Shown: piece after piece, positions 1 through 7,259 of the stretch | Position numbering within the stretch: position 1 is the stretch's first letter | Layout of the letters: each line of letters begins with the position of its first letter | DNA from: an uncultured Flavobacteriaceae bacterium | GTDB lineage: Bacteria > Bacteroidota > Bacteroidia > Flavobacteriales > Flavobacteriaceae | Direction of reading: 5' to 3' | DNA: 64,000 nt | Assembly: GCA_947494825.1 (NCBI GenBank) | Contig: CANLWN010000006.1 | Location: 248,001 to 312,000 of the forward strand | Notes under the pieces: model-generated | Seen by the model: the letters and a program-made list of their open reading frames with translations, nothing else | Database searches by the model: none | What the model was told of the DNA's origin: nothing | Position numbers and translations under genes: made by a program

Positions 1-307
1 CTCTGGGGGACAGCGCCAGCGCATTGCCATTGCCAGGGCCGTTTTGGCCGACCCAAAAATCCTGATCTTGGACGAAGCCACCTCCAGCCTGGATACTGAA
101 AGCGAGGCCCTGATTCAAAAAAGTTTGGCAGAGCTGACCAAAGGGCGTACCACTTTTGTCATTGCACATCGCCTGAGCACCATTCGTAAGGCCAATCAGA
201 TTTTGGTCATTGAAAAGGGTAGCATTGCGGAACAGGGTACCCATGATGAACTTATCGCAGCAGAAGGGCGATACTATAACTTGTTTACCTATCAAGCGAG
301 AATTTGA
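1..307 (+). CDS. ABC exporter, C-terminal fragment of the ATPase domain (MsbA/lipid-exporter type)
   Basis: Only the last ~101 codons lie in the window; the reading frame runs in from the left edge (codons start at base 2). The fragment carries the canonical end of a type-I exporter nucleotide-binding domain: signature [13 protein letters not shown] at the very edge, Walker [12 protein letters not shown] with catalytic Glu, and the H-loop in FVIAHRLST. The C-terminus, with a GTHDEL turn, is typical of MsbA-like half-transporters. Substrate cannot be told from this piece. It is a useful contrast with the degenerate ABC protein at 39492-41159. Stop is at 305-307; nothing obvious follows before the convergent ferredoxin gene. 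Confidence 0.9.
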   Translation, partial: SGGQRQRIAIARAVLADPKILILDEATSSLDTESEALIQKSLAELTKGRTTFVIAHRLSTIRKANQILVIEKGSIAEQGTHDELIAAEGRYYNLFTYQARI

Positions 308-398
308 TAGCGTCTTAAACTAAGAGAACTATTATCTTTTTTTCCGAACAAGGTGGGGACTCTTTTAGTAGAAATCGGACAGATTCTTTGCTGGGCCC

Positions 399-728
399 TT
401 AGGATTCAGGGGCCAGCTCCACCTCAAGTCCGTCCAAATCCTCCGTCATATGGATCTGGCACCCCAACCGACTGTTTTCCTCTACGTAAAAGGCTTCGGC
501 CAACATGGCATCCTCGTCATCGGATTTTTCGGGAAGCGCATGATCCGAATGCACATAGCATTGGCAGGAAGCGCACATGGCCATACCACCGCAGACGCCA
601 ATGGTTCCTTCCGGAGCAAGTTCATACGACCGAACCACTTCCATAAGGTTCATGTTCATGTCCGTAGGTGCATCCACCTCGTGCGATACACCCTCACGGT
701 CCTTAATCTTGATTTTTATATCTGACAT
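399..728 (-). CDS. 2Fe-2S ferredoxin (adrenodoxin-type)
   Basis: A 109-residue protein with the vertebrate/adrenodoxin-type 2Fe-2S signature: Cys46, Cys52, Cys55 and Cys90 (C-x5-C-x2-C-x34-C), the first three within CGGMAMCASC. It is acidic, as soluble electron carriers are. It is the last gene of a minus-strand run mrp - nfu - ferredoxin reductase - ferredoxin, so the reductase just upstream (838-1890) is its likely electron donor, and Fe-S cluster synthesis or another oxidoreductase its likely client (inference). The gap to the reductase is 109 bases, so an internal promoter is possible but I see no strong one. Confidence 0.9.
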   Translation of the reverse strand: MSDIKIKIKDREGVSHEVDAPTDMNMNLMEVVRSYELAPEGTIGVCGGMAMCASCQCYVHSDHALPEKSDDEDAMLAEAFYVEENSRLGCQIHMTEDLDGLEVELAPES

Positions 729-837
729 ATAACAGTAGTTGGTACTCCGATAGCCCGGTGGTACATACGTAAAATTTTAGATCCATCCTTTAGTCGGTAG
801 GGCCGCATAAAAATTAACAGATAAACTCCCCAAGATC

Positions 838-1890
838 TTATTCTATTTTCTTTACAACGGCCTTTGGCGCTTCCTTTTTACTTCCATCAAAACCATGAAC
901 GCCGCCCACAGTCGTATATTTCATTACATATCTTTTTTCCGGGAATATCCGTTGATAGGCACTTTGGCACATTAGAGTGGCCTCATGGAATCCGCACAGG
1001 ATAAGTTTTAACTTTCCAGGATACGTGTTTACATCGCCTATGGCATAGATACCAGGGACGTTGGTCTGATAATCGAACGTATCCACTTTGATGGCATTTT
1101 TTTCAATTTCTAGGCCCCAGTCGGCAATGGGTCCCAATTTTGGTGAAAGCCCGAACAGCGGAATAAAATGATCTACCACGATGCGCACTTCCTCCGTGCT
1201 TCCGGTTCTCACCACCAGGGCCTCGAGTTGGTCTTCACCTTCCAAGGCTATCACCTCGGCAGGGGTCATCAGTTTTATTTTCCCAGCGTCCTTTAAGCGT
1301 TGTACCTTTTCTACGGAGTCCAGCGCGCCCCTAAATTCGTTTCGGCGATGCACCAAGGTCACTTCGGCCGCAATATCGGCCAGATAGATACACCAGTCCA
1401 ATGCGGAATCTCCTCCTCCAGCAAGCAGTACTTTTTTATTTCGGTAAATTTCCGGGTCCTTTATGATATAGGAAACGCCCTTGTCCTCGTACTCCCCAAT
1501 ATTTTTCAACAGAGGTTTCCTCGGTTCAAAACTTCCCAACCCCCCGGCTATTGCAACTACGGGAGCATTGTGTTTTGTTCCCTTATTGGTGGTGACCACA
1601 AAGGAACCATCGGGAAGCTTCTCAATATGGTCTGCACGTTCCCCAAGGGTAAATCCAGGTTCAAAAGGTTTGATCTGCTCCATGAGATTATCCACTAATT
1701 CCCCGGCCAAAACCTCGGGAAACCCTGGAATATCATAAATCGGCTTTTTGGGATATATTTCGGAACATTGTCCGCCCGCCTGCGGCAAGGCATCTATCAA
1801 ATGGCATTTTAGTTGCAGCAAACCGGCCTCAAAAACTGCAAAAAGACCCGTAGGTCCTGCACCAATAATAAGTATGTCTGTTTTGATCAT
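838..1890 (-). CDS. Ferredoxin--NADP(+) reductase, thioredoxin-reductase-like type (YumC family)
   Basis: A 350-residue flavoprotein with the FAD dinucleotide-binding GAGPTG motif at residues 10-15, followed by the QAGGQCSEIYPKKPIYDIPG stretch typical of this family, a second nucleotide (NADPH) motif LLAGGGDSALDW near residue 155, and the AIGDVN FAD motif near the C-terminus. It lacks the CxxC redox disulfide of true thioredoxin reductases, which points to the YumC-type ferredoxin-NADP reductase. It should pass electrons between NADPH and the ferredoxin encoded directly downstream. Cytoplasmic. Second-to-last gene of the Fe-S/redox operon that begins with mrp. Confidence 0.92.
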   Translation of the reverse strand: MIKTDILIIGAGPTGLFAVFEAGLLQLKCHLIDALPQAGGQCSEIYPKKPIYDIPGFPEVLAGELVDNLMEQIKPFEPGFTLGERADHIEKLPDGSFVVTTNKGTKHNAPVVAIAGGLGSFEPRKPLLKNIGEYEDKGVSYIIKDPEIYRNKKVLLAGGGDSALDWCIYLADIAAEVTLVHRRNEFRGALDSVEKVQRLKDAGKIKLMTPAEVIALEGEDQLEALVVRTGSTEEVRIVVDHFIPLFGLSPKLGPIADWGLEIEKNAIKVDTFDYQTNVPGIYAIGDVNTYPGKLKLILCGFHEATLMCQSAYQRIFPEKRYVMKYTTVGGVHGFDGSKKEAPKAVVKKIE

Positions 1891-1965
1891 GAAAAAAGAT
1901 ACTAGAAAAACGGGGACAAAGGTATTGAAGCAACCAATTGTAATACATGATTTTTATCAGGCCTA

Positions 1966-2205
1966 TTAGTCAACACTGATTACTTCCTCTATTTGTGGAA
2001 CATACTTTTTAATAGTCATTTCCACTCCGCTCCTAAGGGTCATCTGATTAACACTGCAACCCACACAAGCGCCTTCCAATCTTACCTTTACCGAAGTGTT
2101 GTTATCTATGGAAATCAAGGAAATATCCCCTCCGTCACTTTGAAGAAATGGACGGATTTCGTCCAATGCTTTCTCGATATTTATTTTTACCTCCTCCGAT
2201 GTCAT
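1966..2205 (-). CDS. NifU C-terminal-domain protein (Nfu-type Fe-S carrier)
   Basis: A 79-residue stand-alone Nfu domain with the cluster-binding CxxC motif at Cys47-Cys50 (GACVGCSVNQMTL) and the QSDGGDI segment at residues 22-28. Family proteins bind a 4Fe-4S cluster at the dimer interface and deliver it to apoproteins. It starts only two bases after the stop of the Mrp ATPase, so the two are almost certainly co-translated; the pairing of an Nfu domain with an Mrp/ApbC ATPase supports a role in Fe-S cluster transfer. Confidence 0.93.
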   Translation of the reverse strand: MTSEEVKINIEKALDEIRPFLQSDGGDISLISIDNNTSVKVRLEGACVGCSVNQMTLRSGVEMTIKKYVPQIEEVISVD

Positions 2206-2207
2206 AC

Positions 2208-3347
2208 TTATTTCTTTTTAACGGCGGAACAACCTGCCATTGTCGTTATTTTTATCGCTTCCGTAGGAGGCAGGCTCTTATTTCTGTTCACCACTTCCTG
2301 CACTACATTGCGCGTAAGGTCTTCAAAAGCTGCCTCAATGGGCGTAGCCGTCTGCATTGCTGCAGGCCTGCCCACATCACCGGCCTCCCGAATACTCTGT
2401 ATCAAGGGTATTTCTCCCAAGAAAGGTACGCTTAAATCTTCGGAAAGGTGCTTGGCCCCTTCTTTTCCAAAGATATAATATTTGTTGTTGGGTAGTTCTT
2501 CGGGCGTGAAATAGGCCATGTTCTCCACGATTCCCAAGACTGGTACATTGATCGATTCTTGTTGAAACATGGCTACCCCCTTTCGGGCATCGGCCAAGGC
2601 CACCTCTTGAGGCGTGCTCACCACTACGGCTCCCGTAATTGGTAAGGATTGCATGATGCTCAGGTGAATATCGCCTGTGCCTGGAGGAAGGTCCAAAAGC
2701 ATAAAGTCCAATTCTCCCCAGTGGGCGTCAAAGATCATTTGGTTCAAAGCCTTAGCCGCCATAGGCCCACGCCAAATTACGGCTTGGTTGGGCTGGGTAA
2801 AGAACCCAATGGACAACAATTTTACCCCGTGGTTTTCCACGGGTTTCATTTTAGATTTACCGTTTACATTGACCGCCAAAGGTTTTTCATGGGCAACATC
2901 GAACATAATGGGACTCGAAGGCCCGTATATATCTGCATCGAGCAGGCCTACCTTAAAGCCCATTTTTGCCAGGGTAACCGCCAAGTTTGCGGTTACCGTG
3001 GATTTTCCCACTCCACCTTTGCCGGAAGCCACGGCAATGATGTTTTGAATGCCCGGAATCGGTTTTCCCTTAATCTCGTTGACCTTGGGCTTGCTGGGCG
3101 CATCAACCTTTACGTTTACCGTTATTTTTGCTTTCTCGTAGACCTTTCGGTGGATTACCTTCAGGATCTCTACCTCGGTTTTCTTTCGCGCCTGCAGGCT
3201 TGGGTTTTTTATGGTAATATCCACGACTACCTCATCGCCAAAGACCATGACGTTGGTAACAGCGCCACTCTCCACCATGTTTTTCCCTTCCCCGGGAACG
3301 GTTATCTCCTCCAGAGCGGTAAGGATGTCTTTTTTATTCAGCTTCAT
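2208..3347 (-). CDS. Mrp/ApbC-family P-loop ATPase, Fe-S cluster carrier
   Basis: A 379-residue protein: an N-terminal MIP18/DUF59-like domain (about residues 5-85) fused to a Mrp/NBP35 ATPase. The deviant Walker A GKGGVGKS is at residues 109-116, with the family motifs GPSSP, GTGDIHLS and VSTPQEVAL following. At the place where Mrp/ApbC proteins usually have the bridging CPxC motif (after ENMAYF) this protein has TPEE, so cluster binding must use other residues or be weaker. A -7 box on the minus strand (3394-3401) probably drives mrp-nfu-reductase-ferredoxin. Confidence 0.9.
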   Translation of the reverse strand: MKLNKKDILTALEEITVPGEGKNMVESGAVTNVMVFGDEVVVDITIKNPSLQARKKTEVEILKVIHRKVYEKAKITVNVKVDAPSKPKVNEIKGKPIPGIQNIIAVASGKGGVGKSTVTANLAVTLAKMGFKVGLLDADIYGPSSPIMFDVAHEKPLAVNVNGKSKMKPVENHGVKLLSIGFFTQPNQAVIWRGPMAAKALNQMIFDAHWGELDFMLLDLPPGTGDIHLSIMQSLPITGAVVVSTPQEVALADARKGVAMFQQESINVPVLGIVENMAYFTPEELPNNKYYIFGKEGAKHLSEDLSVPFLGEIPLIQSIREAGDVGRPAAMQTATPIEAAFEDLTRNVVQEVVNRNKSLPPTEAIKITTMAGCSAVKKK

Positions 3348-3393
3348 TTTAAAAGGGTAGCCCTTGGGCTTTAATTAAACTAATTCTAAATTA

Positions 3394-3401
3394 CAAAGAT
3401 A
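3394..3401 (-). promoter_or_regulatory. Promoter -7 box TATCTTTG for the mrp operon
   Basis: The minus strand reads TATCTTTG, an exact match to the Bacteroidota primary-sigma -7 consensus TAnnTTTG, about 46 bases before the mrp start codon, giving a predicted leader of about 40 bases. Confidence 0.6.
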
Positions 3402-3504
3402 GGGCATAGTGCCGAGATTAGGAAGTGCACAAATTGAAAAGTAAAATACGTGAATAGGCTAAATTTATGAGGGTTTTATTCCAGGTCAAAGCTTACGGGC
3501 TCCC

Positions 3505-3837
3505 TTATAATTCCTTCCCTGGATCCCAAAAAAAATGTTCCAAATCAACAATTTGATTGTCCTCTACCACTATGCCCTCATTTTCCAATAATTGCTGCAT
3601 AAGATTGGTCCCGTCAAAATGGTGTTTCCCGGTCAGCAGGCCCTTACGGTTTACCACTCTATGTGCCGGAACGTCTTCCTTTGCTCCGGCCCCGTTCATG
3701 GCCCAACCTACCATACGGGCACTTCTGGCGGCGCCGAGGTATTTGGCGATGGCCCCGTAGGAGGTTACCCGGCCATAGGGAATCTTTCGGGCAACTTCAT
3801 AGACCTTTTCAAAAAAATTTCGATTTTCTTCCTTCAT
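3505..3837 (-). CDS. Alkyltransferase-like protein (ATL), MGMT family without the active-site cysteine
   Basis: A 110-residue protein matching the DNA-binding C-terminal domain of O6-alkylguanine-DNA alkyltransferases (IPYGRVTSYGAIA, then the MNG segment). The catalytic motif PCHRV is replaced by PAHRVV at residues 57-60, Ala58 taking the place of the acceptor Cys. Family knowledge: ATLs bind O6-alkylguanine lesions and hand them to nucleotide excision repair rather than removing the alkyl group. Last gene of the trmB - LysE - ATL minus-strand unit; it follows the LysE-type gene with one base between them. Confidence 0.9.
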   Translation of the reverse strand: MKEENRNFFEKVYEVARKIPYGRVTSYGAIAKYLGAARSARMVGWAMNGAGAKEDVPAHRVVNRKGLLTGKHHFDGTNLMQQLLENEGIVVEDNQIVDLEHFFWDPGKEL

Positions 3838-3838
3838 A

Positions 3839-4465
3839 CTATTCGTACACTATTCTTCCAATGGTAATGATCAAAAGCACCAACATCAACGTGCTTAAAA
3901 TATAGTTGGCATTTTTTGAGAACTTGCGTGTCTTGTTCTCCAACTTGTTAAAATATACCGTATACATATACAGCACGGCAAAGGTCCCACAACCTGCGGC
4001 CAAAATAAACATGCCTATATCCCATAGCTCAAATTTGATCCAGCCAGAGGATGTCCACATGACATTGAGTCCGCTATAATACGGTATGGTGAGCAAATTC
4101 AGGGCAGCCAATAGGATTCCCTTAAAAAAACTGTTTTTTTTACTCACCTTTCCAATCTTCATTTTGCGCTTCACATTGCGCCTGGCCTTGATGTAGAAGT
4201 AGACCGCCAAAAAACCAAAGACGCCGAGGGCGATCCGCAACAGTAGCCCCATAACCTCAGGGTTGTTGTACAGGAACTTGGAGATCATCACGGCAATATA
4301 GGCTTGGATCATGATCATCGTGGAAACACCGATACTGAATATTATTCCATTGAGCTTCCCCTTTTCCACACTGGTCTTGGCCGCATTCATATTTAACAGT
4401 CCCGGAGGAACGGTAGCCATGAAAGCTGCTGAAAAGGTCACAAAAAAAAGGATGAGTAAATGCAT
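3839..4465 (-). CDS. LysE-family amino-acid exporter
   Basis: A 208-residue inner-membrane protein with about six hydrophobic segments. The N-terminus contains FMATVPPGLLNMNAAKTSVEKG, like the VPGPNMLL-type start of LysE/RhtB translocators (I quote the region; key residues are the PPG and NMN), followed by a basic cytoplasmic loop (KARRNVKRKMK) after the third helix. Substrate is unknown. It is sandwiched between trmB (7-base gap) and the ATL gene (1-base gap), so it is part of the same transcript. Confidence 0.75.
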   Translation of the reverse strand: MHLLILFFVTFSAAFMATVPPGLLNMNAAKTSVEKGKLNGIIFSIGVSTMIMIQAYIAVMISKFLYNNPEVMGLLLRIALGVFGFLAVYFYIKARRNVKRKMKIGKVSKKNSFFKGILLAALNLLTIPYYSGLNVMWTSSGWIKFELWDIGMFILAAGCGTFAVLYMYTVYFNKLENKTRKFSKNANYILSTLMLVLLIITIGRIVYE

Positions 4466-4472
4466 GATATGG

Positions 4473-5144
4473 TTAGCTTATCCTAAATTGGATATAGGTA
4501 ATCGGTTTCCCTTCCTCAAGATACTGATTTTCGTAAAATGTTTGTATCCCTGTTACCGAGGGCGGACTTCCCTCGTTTTTGTATACATCGTGATTTGCAT
4601 AAATAATTTCGTATCCCAGACCGTGCAACAGTCCCAACGTATACCCGTGCATAAAGCCGCTATCGGTCTTTAAGTGTACCAAACCGCCAGATCTTAGAAT
4701 GCGTGCATACTTATCAAGAAAGACCTTATTGGTAAGCCTGTGCTTGGTTCGTTTATATTTTTTCTGGGGATCCGGGAAAGTAATCCATATCTCGGACACC
4801 TCACTTTCATCAAAAAGCAGATCGATCAGTTCTATTTGTGTACGTAGAAAAGCTACGTTTTCCAGATTTGCCTCCAAGGCTGTTTTAGCGCCTCGCCAAA
4901 ATCGGGCGCCCTTTATATCGACACCGATAAAATTTTTTTCCGGATGTTGCTTTGCCAATCCTAGGGTGTATTCCCCTTTGCCACAACCCAGTTCCAGCAC
5001 CAAGGGTTTGTCGTTGCCAAAATGCTGCTTCCAATTGCCCTTCAGGTCGATGTTACCGGCCAAAATCTCCTCCCTCTTTGGTTGGATTACGTTCTTGAAG
5101 GTCTCATTTTCCGTAAAACGTTTCAGTTTGTTTTTGCTCCCCAC
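4473..5144 (-). CDS. trmB: tRNA (guanine-N7-)-methyltransferase TrmB
   Basis: A 223-residue class I methyltransferase that makes m7G46 in tRNA. SAM-binding motif LELGCGKGEYTLGLA is at about residues 50-64, followed by the family's FIGVDIKGARFWRGAK and the FPDPQKKYKRTKHRL catalytic/binding segment. Length is normal for the family. A -7 box TAGCTTTG on the minus strand (5166-5173) lies 22 bases before the start codon. First gene of a three-gene unit with a LysE-type exporter and an ATL. Confidence 0.95.
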   Translation of the reverse strand: MGSKNKLKRFTENETFKNVIQPKREEILAGNIDLKGNWKQHFGNDKPLVLELGCGKGEYTLGLAKQHPEKNFIGVDIKGARFWRGAKTALEANLENVAFLRTQIELIDLLFDESEVSEIWITFPDPQKKYKRTKHRLTNKVFLDKYARILRSGGLVHLKTDSGFMHGYTLGLLHGLGYEIIYANHDVYKNEGSPPSVTGIQTFYENQYLEEGKPITYIQFRIS

Positions 5145-5165
5145 TGCCGAAATTTAATGATTTGA

Positions 5166-5173
5166 CAAAGCTA
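5166..5173 (-). promoter_or_regulatory. Promoter -7 box TAGCTTTG for trmB
   Basis: Minus strand TAGCTTTG, exact TAnnTTTG match, 21 bases upstream of the trmB start codon. The rest of the 5145-5334 gap shows nothing further that I can support. Confidence 0.55.
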
Positions 5174-5334
5174 AGGAAATCTTACCATGTTTTGGAGGTT
5201 GTTCCCTACCTTCCAGGAGGGTCGCAAGTATCCCACCCAACCCTATGAAATCGAATAAATTACCACCAGCCTTTTGCAAAAACCAGGTGTTTGGTCTGTA
5301 TTGCTTACTGATAAAATTTTGAGAAAACAGTACC

Positions 5335-6390
5335 CTACCCAGTTTTGTTTTCGGCCTTTTCCAAGGTAAAGGAGAATTCAGAACCCATCCCTACTTCACT
5401 TTCCACGTAGATTTTTTCATCGTGGGCCTCTATGATGTGCTTTACTATGGACAGGCCCAATCCGGATCCCCCCTCACGTCTGCTGCCACTCTTATCCACT
5501 CGGTAAAAACGTTCGAACAGTCTTTGGATATGCTGTTGCGGAATTCCTTCCCCGTTATCGGTGACCCTAATGATCACTTTGTTCTTGATCAAATCTTCAA
5601 CGCTTACCTCGGTCGTACCATTTTCATGGCCGTATTTGATGGAGTTCACTAATAAATTGGTGACTACTTGTTGTATTTTTTCCCTATCTGCACGCACGTG
5701 GATGGGGGTTTGATAATCCATATCAAACGTTAGGGTAATCTTCTTTTTGGCCGCTTTCATCTCCAACAGTTCAAAAACGTTCTGGATCAGTTCAATAATA
5801 TCAAAATCGTCCCATTCCAAACGCAGTTCGCCCACCTCCAATTTGGTGATCAGATCTAGATCCTTGATAATATAGATCAATCGTTCTACCCCCTTGTTGG
5901 CGCGTTGCAGGTATTTTTTGCGAATGTTCTTATCTTCCATGGCCCCGTCCAAAAGGGTTAGGATATACCCTTGAACGGTAAACAGTGGGGTTTTGAGCTC
6001 ATGGGAAACATTGCCCAAAAAATCCTTGCGGTATTCTTCCCGGATCTTCAGCGTATCGATCTCTATTTTTTTGTCCTGTGCAAATTTTTCAATTTCCTGA
6101 GTCAGTGTTCTCATATCGGTTGTAACAGGCCTTGATGCAAAGGAAAAGGATTCTAGCAAGGAGACGTCGTCATAAATCCGTTTTATTCTTCCATAGATGA
6201 ACCGTTCTACCCTAATCTGTAGGATAACAAAAGAAACAGTAAAGCCGATCAATCCAAAAAGGAGGAGTAAGGTCCAGTCAATGGTGCCCTTATACCAAAG
6301 GAAACCACCTATAAGAATTAGAAGAACAAGTGCGATTAAAAGCGAGGAACGGAAAGCAAACTTATATGATTTCTTTACCTGTATTGCCAT
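5335..6390 (-). CDS. PhoR-like sensor histidine kinase
   Basis: A 351-residue membrane kinase: two hydrophobic segments (about residues 13-33 and 39-57), a linker coiled region, dimerisation/phosphoacceptor H-box FLGNVSHELKTP with His130, N-box NLLVNSIKYG, and G boxes DNGEGIP and GGSGLGLSIVKHI. There is almost no periplasmic loop, so it probably senses through a partner, as E. coli PhoR does (family knowledge). The start codon overlaps the stop of the response regulator gene by one base, so the two are translationally coupled. Confidence 0.88.
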   Translation of the reverse strand: MAIQVKKSYKFAFRSSLLIALVLLILIGGFLWYKGTIDWTLLLLFGLIGFTVSFVILQIRVERFIYGRIKRIYDDVSLLESFSFASRPVTTDMRTLTQEIEKFAQDKKIEIDTLKIREEYRKDFLGNVSHELKTPLFTVQGYILTLLDGAMEDKNIRKKYLQRANKGVERLIYIIKDLDLITKLEVGELRLEWDDFDIIELIQNVFELLEMKAAKKKITLTFDMDYQTPIHVRADREKIQQVVTNLLVNSIKYGHENGTTEVSVEDLIKNKVIIRVTDNGEGIPQQHIQRLFERFYRVDKSGSRREGGSGLGLSIVKHIIEAHDEKIYVESEVGMGSEFSFTLEKAENKTG

Positions 6391-7079
6391 TACAACACAA
6401 ACTTATAGCCCACGCCCTTTACGGTTTTAAAATGATGGTCACCTATTTTTTCACGTAGTTTTCTTATATGTACATCTATGGTGCGGCCGCCCACCACAAC
6501 CTCGTTGCCCCAAACCTTGTCCAGGATGACCTCACGCTTAAACACCTTGCTGGGCTTGGAGGTAAGCAAGGAAAGCAATTCGAACTCCTTGCGCGGAAGC
6601 ACGATCTCCTTGCCATTGTTTATAATCTTGTATTCTTCCCGGTTGATAACAATATTCCCCACTTTCACAATATCCTCGATTTCGGAGGCAGCCTCTTCCT
6701 TTAACCTTCTCAGCAGGCCCTTCACCTTGCTTACCAACACCTTGGGTTTTATAGGCTTGGTAATATAGTCATCCGCTCCCGCATCGAACCCTGCCACTTG
6801 GGAGTAGTCCTCACCACGTGCGGTCAGAAATGTGATTATGGTATTTTCCAATCCTGAAGTATTACGCATGATCTCACAGGCTTCTATCCCGTCCATTTCG
6901 GGCATCATAACATCCAATATAATAAGGTGGGGCAGTTTTTTCTTGGCTTTTGACACACCTTCAATTCCATTCTTAGCGGTATACACTTGGTAGCCCTCGG
7001 AGGACAGATTATAGCTCACAATCTCCAGTATATCGGGCTCGTCGTCCACTAAAAGAATCTTGATGTCTTTTTTTTTCAT
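6390..7079 (-). CDS. PhoB-like winged-helix response regulator
   Basis: A 229-residue OmpR/PhoB-family regulator: receiver domain with acidic pocket Asp12-Asp13, phosphoacceptor Asp56 (LIILDVMMPEMDG) and the switch Lys in TKPIKPKVL, then a C-terminal winged helix (about residues 130-229) ending ...GGRTIDVHIRKLREKIGDHHFKTVKGVGYKF. It heads the operon with the kinase downstream. It diverges from a TonB receptor gene; the shared 180-base region holds an 11-bp phased TAAC array, exactly the geometry PhoB-type proteins bind (inference). A -7 box TACATTTG lies at 7105-7112. Confidence 0.92.
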   Translation of the reverse strand: MKKKDIKILLVDDEPDILEIVSYNLSSEGYQVYTAKNGIEGVSKAKKKLPHLIILDVMMPEMDGIEACEIMRNTSGLENTIITFLTARGEDYSQVAGFDAGADDYITKPIKPKVLVSKVKGLLRRLKEEAASEIEDIVKVGNIVINREEYKIINNGKEIVLPRKEFELLSLLTSKPSKVFKREVILDKVWGNEVVVGGRTIDVHIRKLREKIGDHHFKTVKGVGYKFVL

Positions 7080-7104
7080 GGGAATATGCTTTGTTTATCG
7101 CTCC

Positions 7105-7112
7105 CAAATGTA
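7105..7112 (-). promoter_or_regulatory. Promoter -7 box TACATTTG for the regulator/kinase operon
   Basis: Minus strand TACATTTG, exact TAnnTTTG match, 25 bases upstream of the response-regulator start codon. It lies next to the TAAC-repeat array, so the operon may be autoregulated. Confidence 0.5.
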
Positions 7113-7131
7113 AATATAATACTATTACAGG

Positions 7132-7220
7132 TAACGCTGTTAACGTTCATTTAATATGATAACATTATAGTAACATAAAGGAAACCGATTTTTAAGATAC
7201 GAGTAACATGACCTTAACGG
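7132..7220. promoter_or_regulatory. 11-bp phased TAAC direct-repeat array, candidate Pho-box cluster
   Basis: Between the PhoB-like regulator and the divergent TonB receptor the + strand carries TAACGC (7132), TAACGT (7141), TAATAT (7152), TAACAT (7160), TAACAT (7171), a weak AAACCG (7182), TAAGAT (7193), TAACAT (7204) and TAACGG (7215). The last six are in exact 11-bp register, and 7141/7152 are also 11 bp apart. Tandem 11-bp repeats are the standard arrangement for PhoB/OmpR-family dimers. The array ends just upstream of a poor -7 box for the receptor (GTTCTTTG, 7229-7236), as expected for an activated promoter (inference). Confidence 0.6.
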
Positions 7221-7259
7221 CAGCTGTCGTTCTTTGCTGCTGAAATTGAAATCCAACTC

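Noticed and set aside
2649-3374. A 241-codon open frame on the + strand
   Set aside because: Antisense to mrp; composition and lack of motifs mark it as a shadow.
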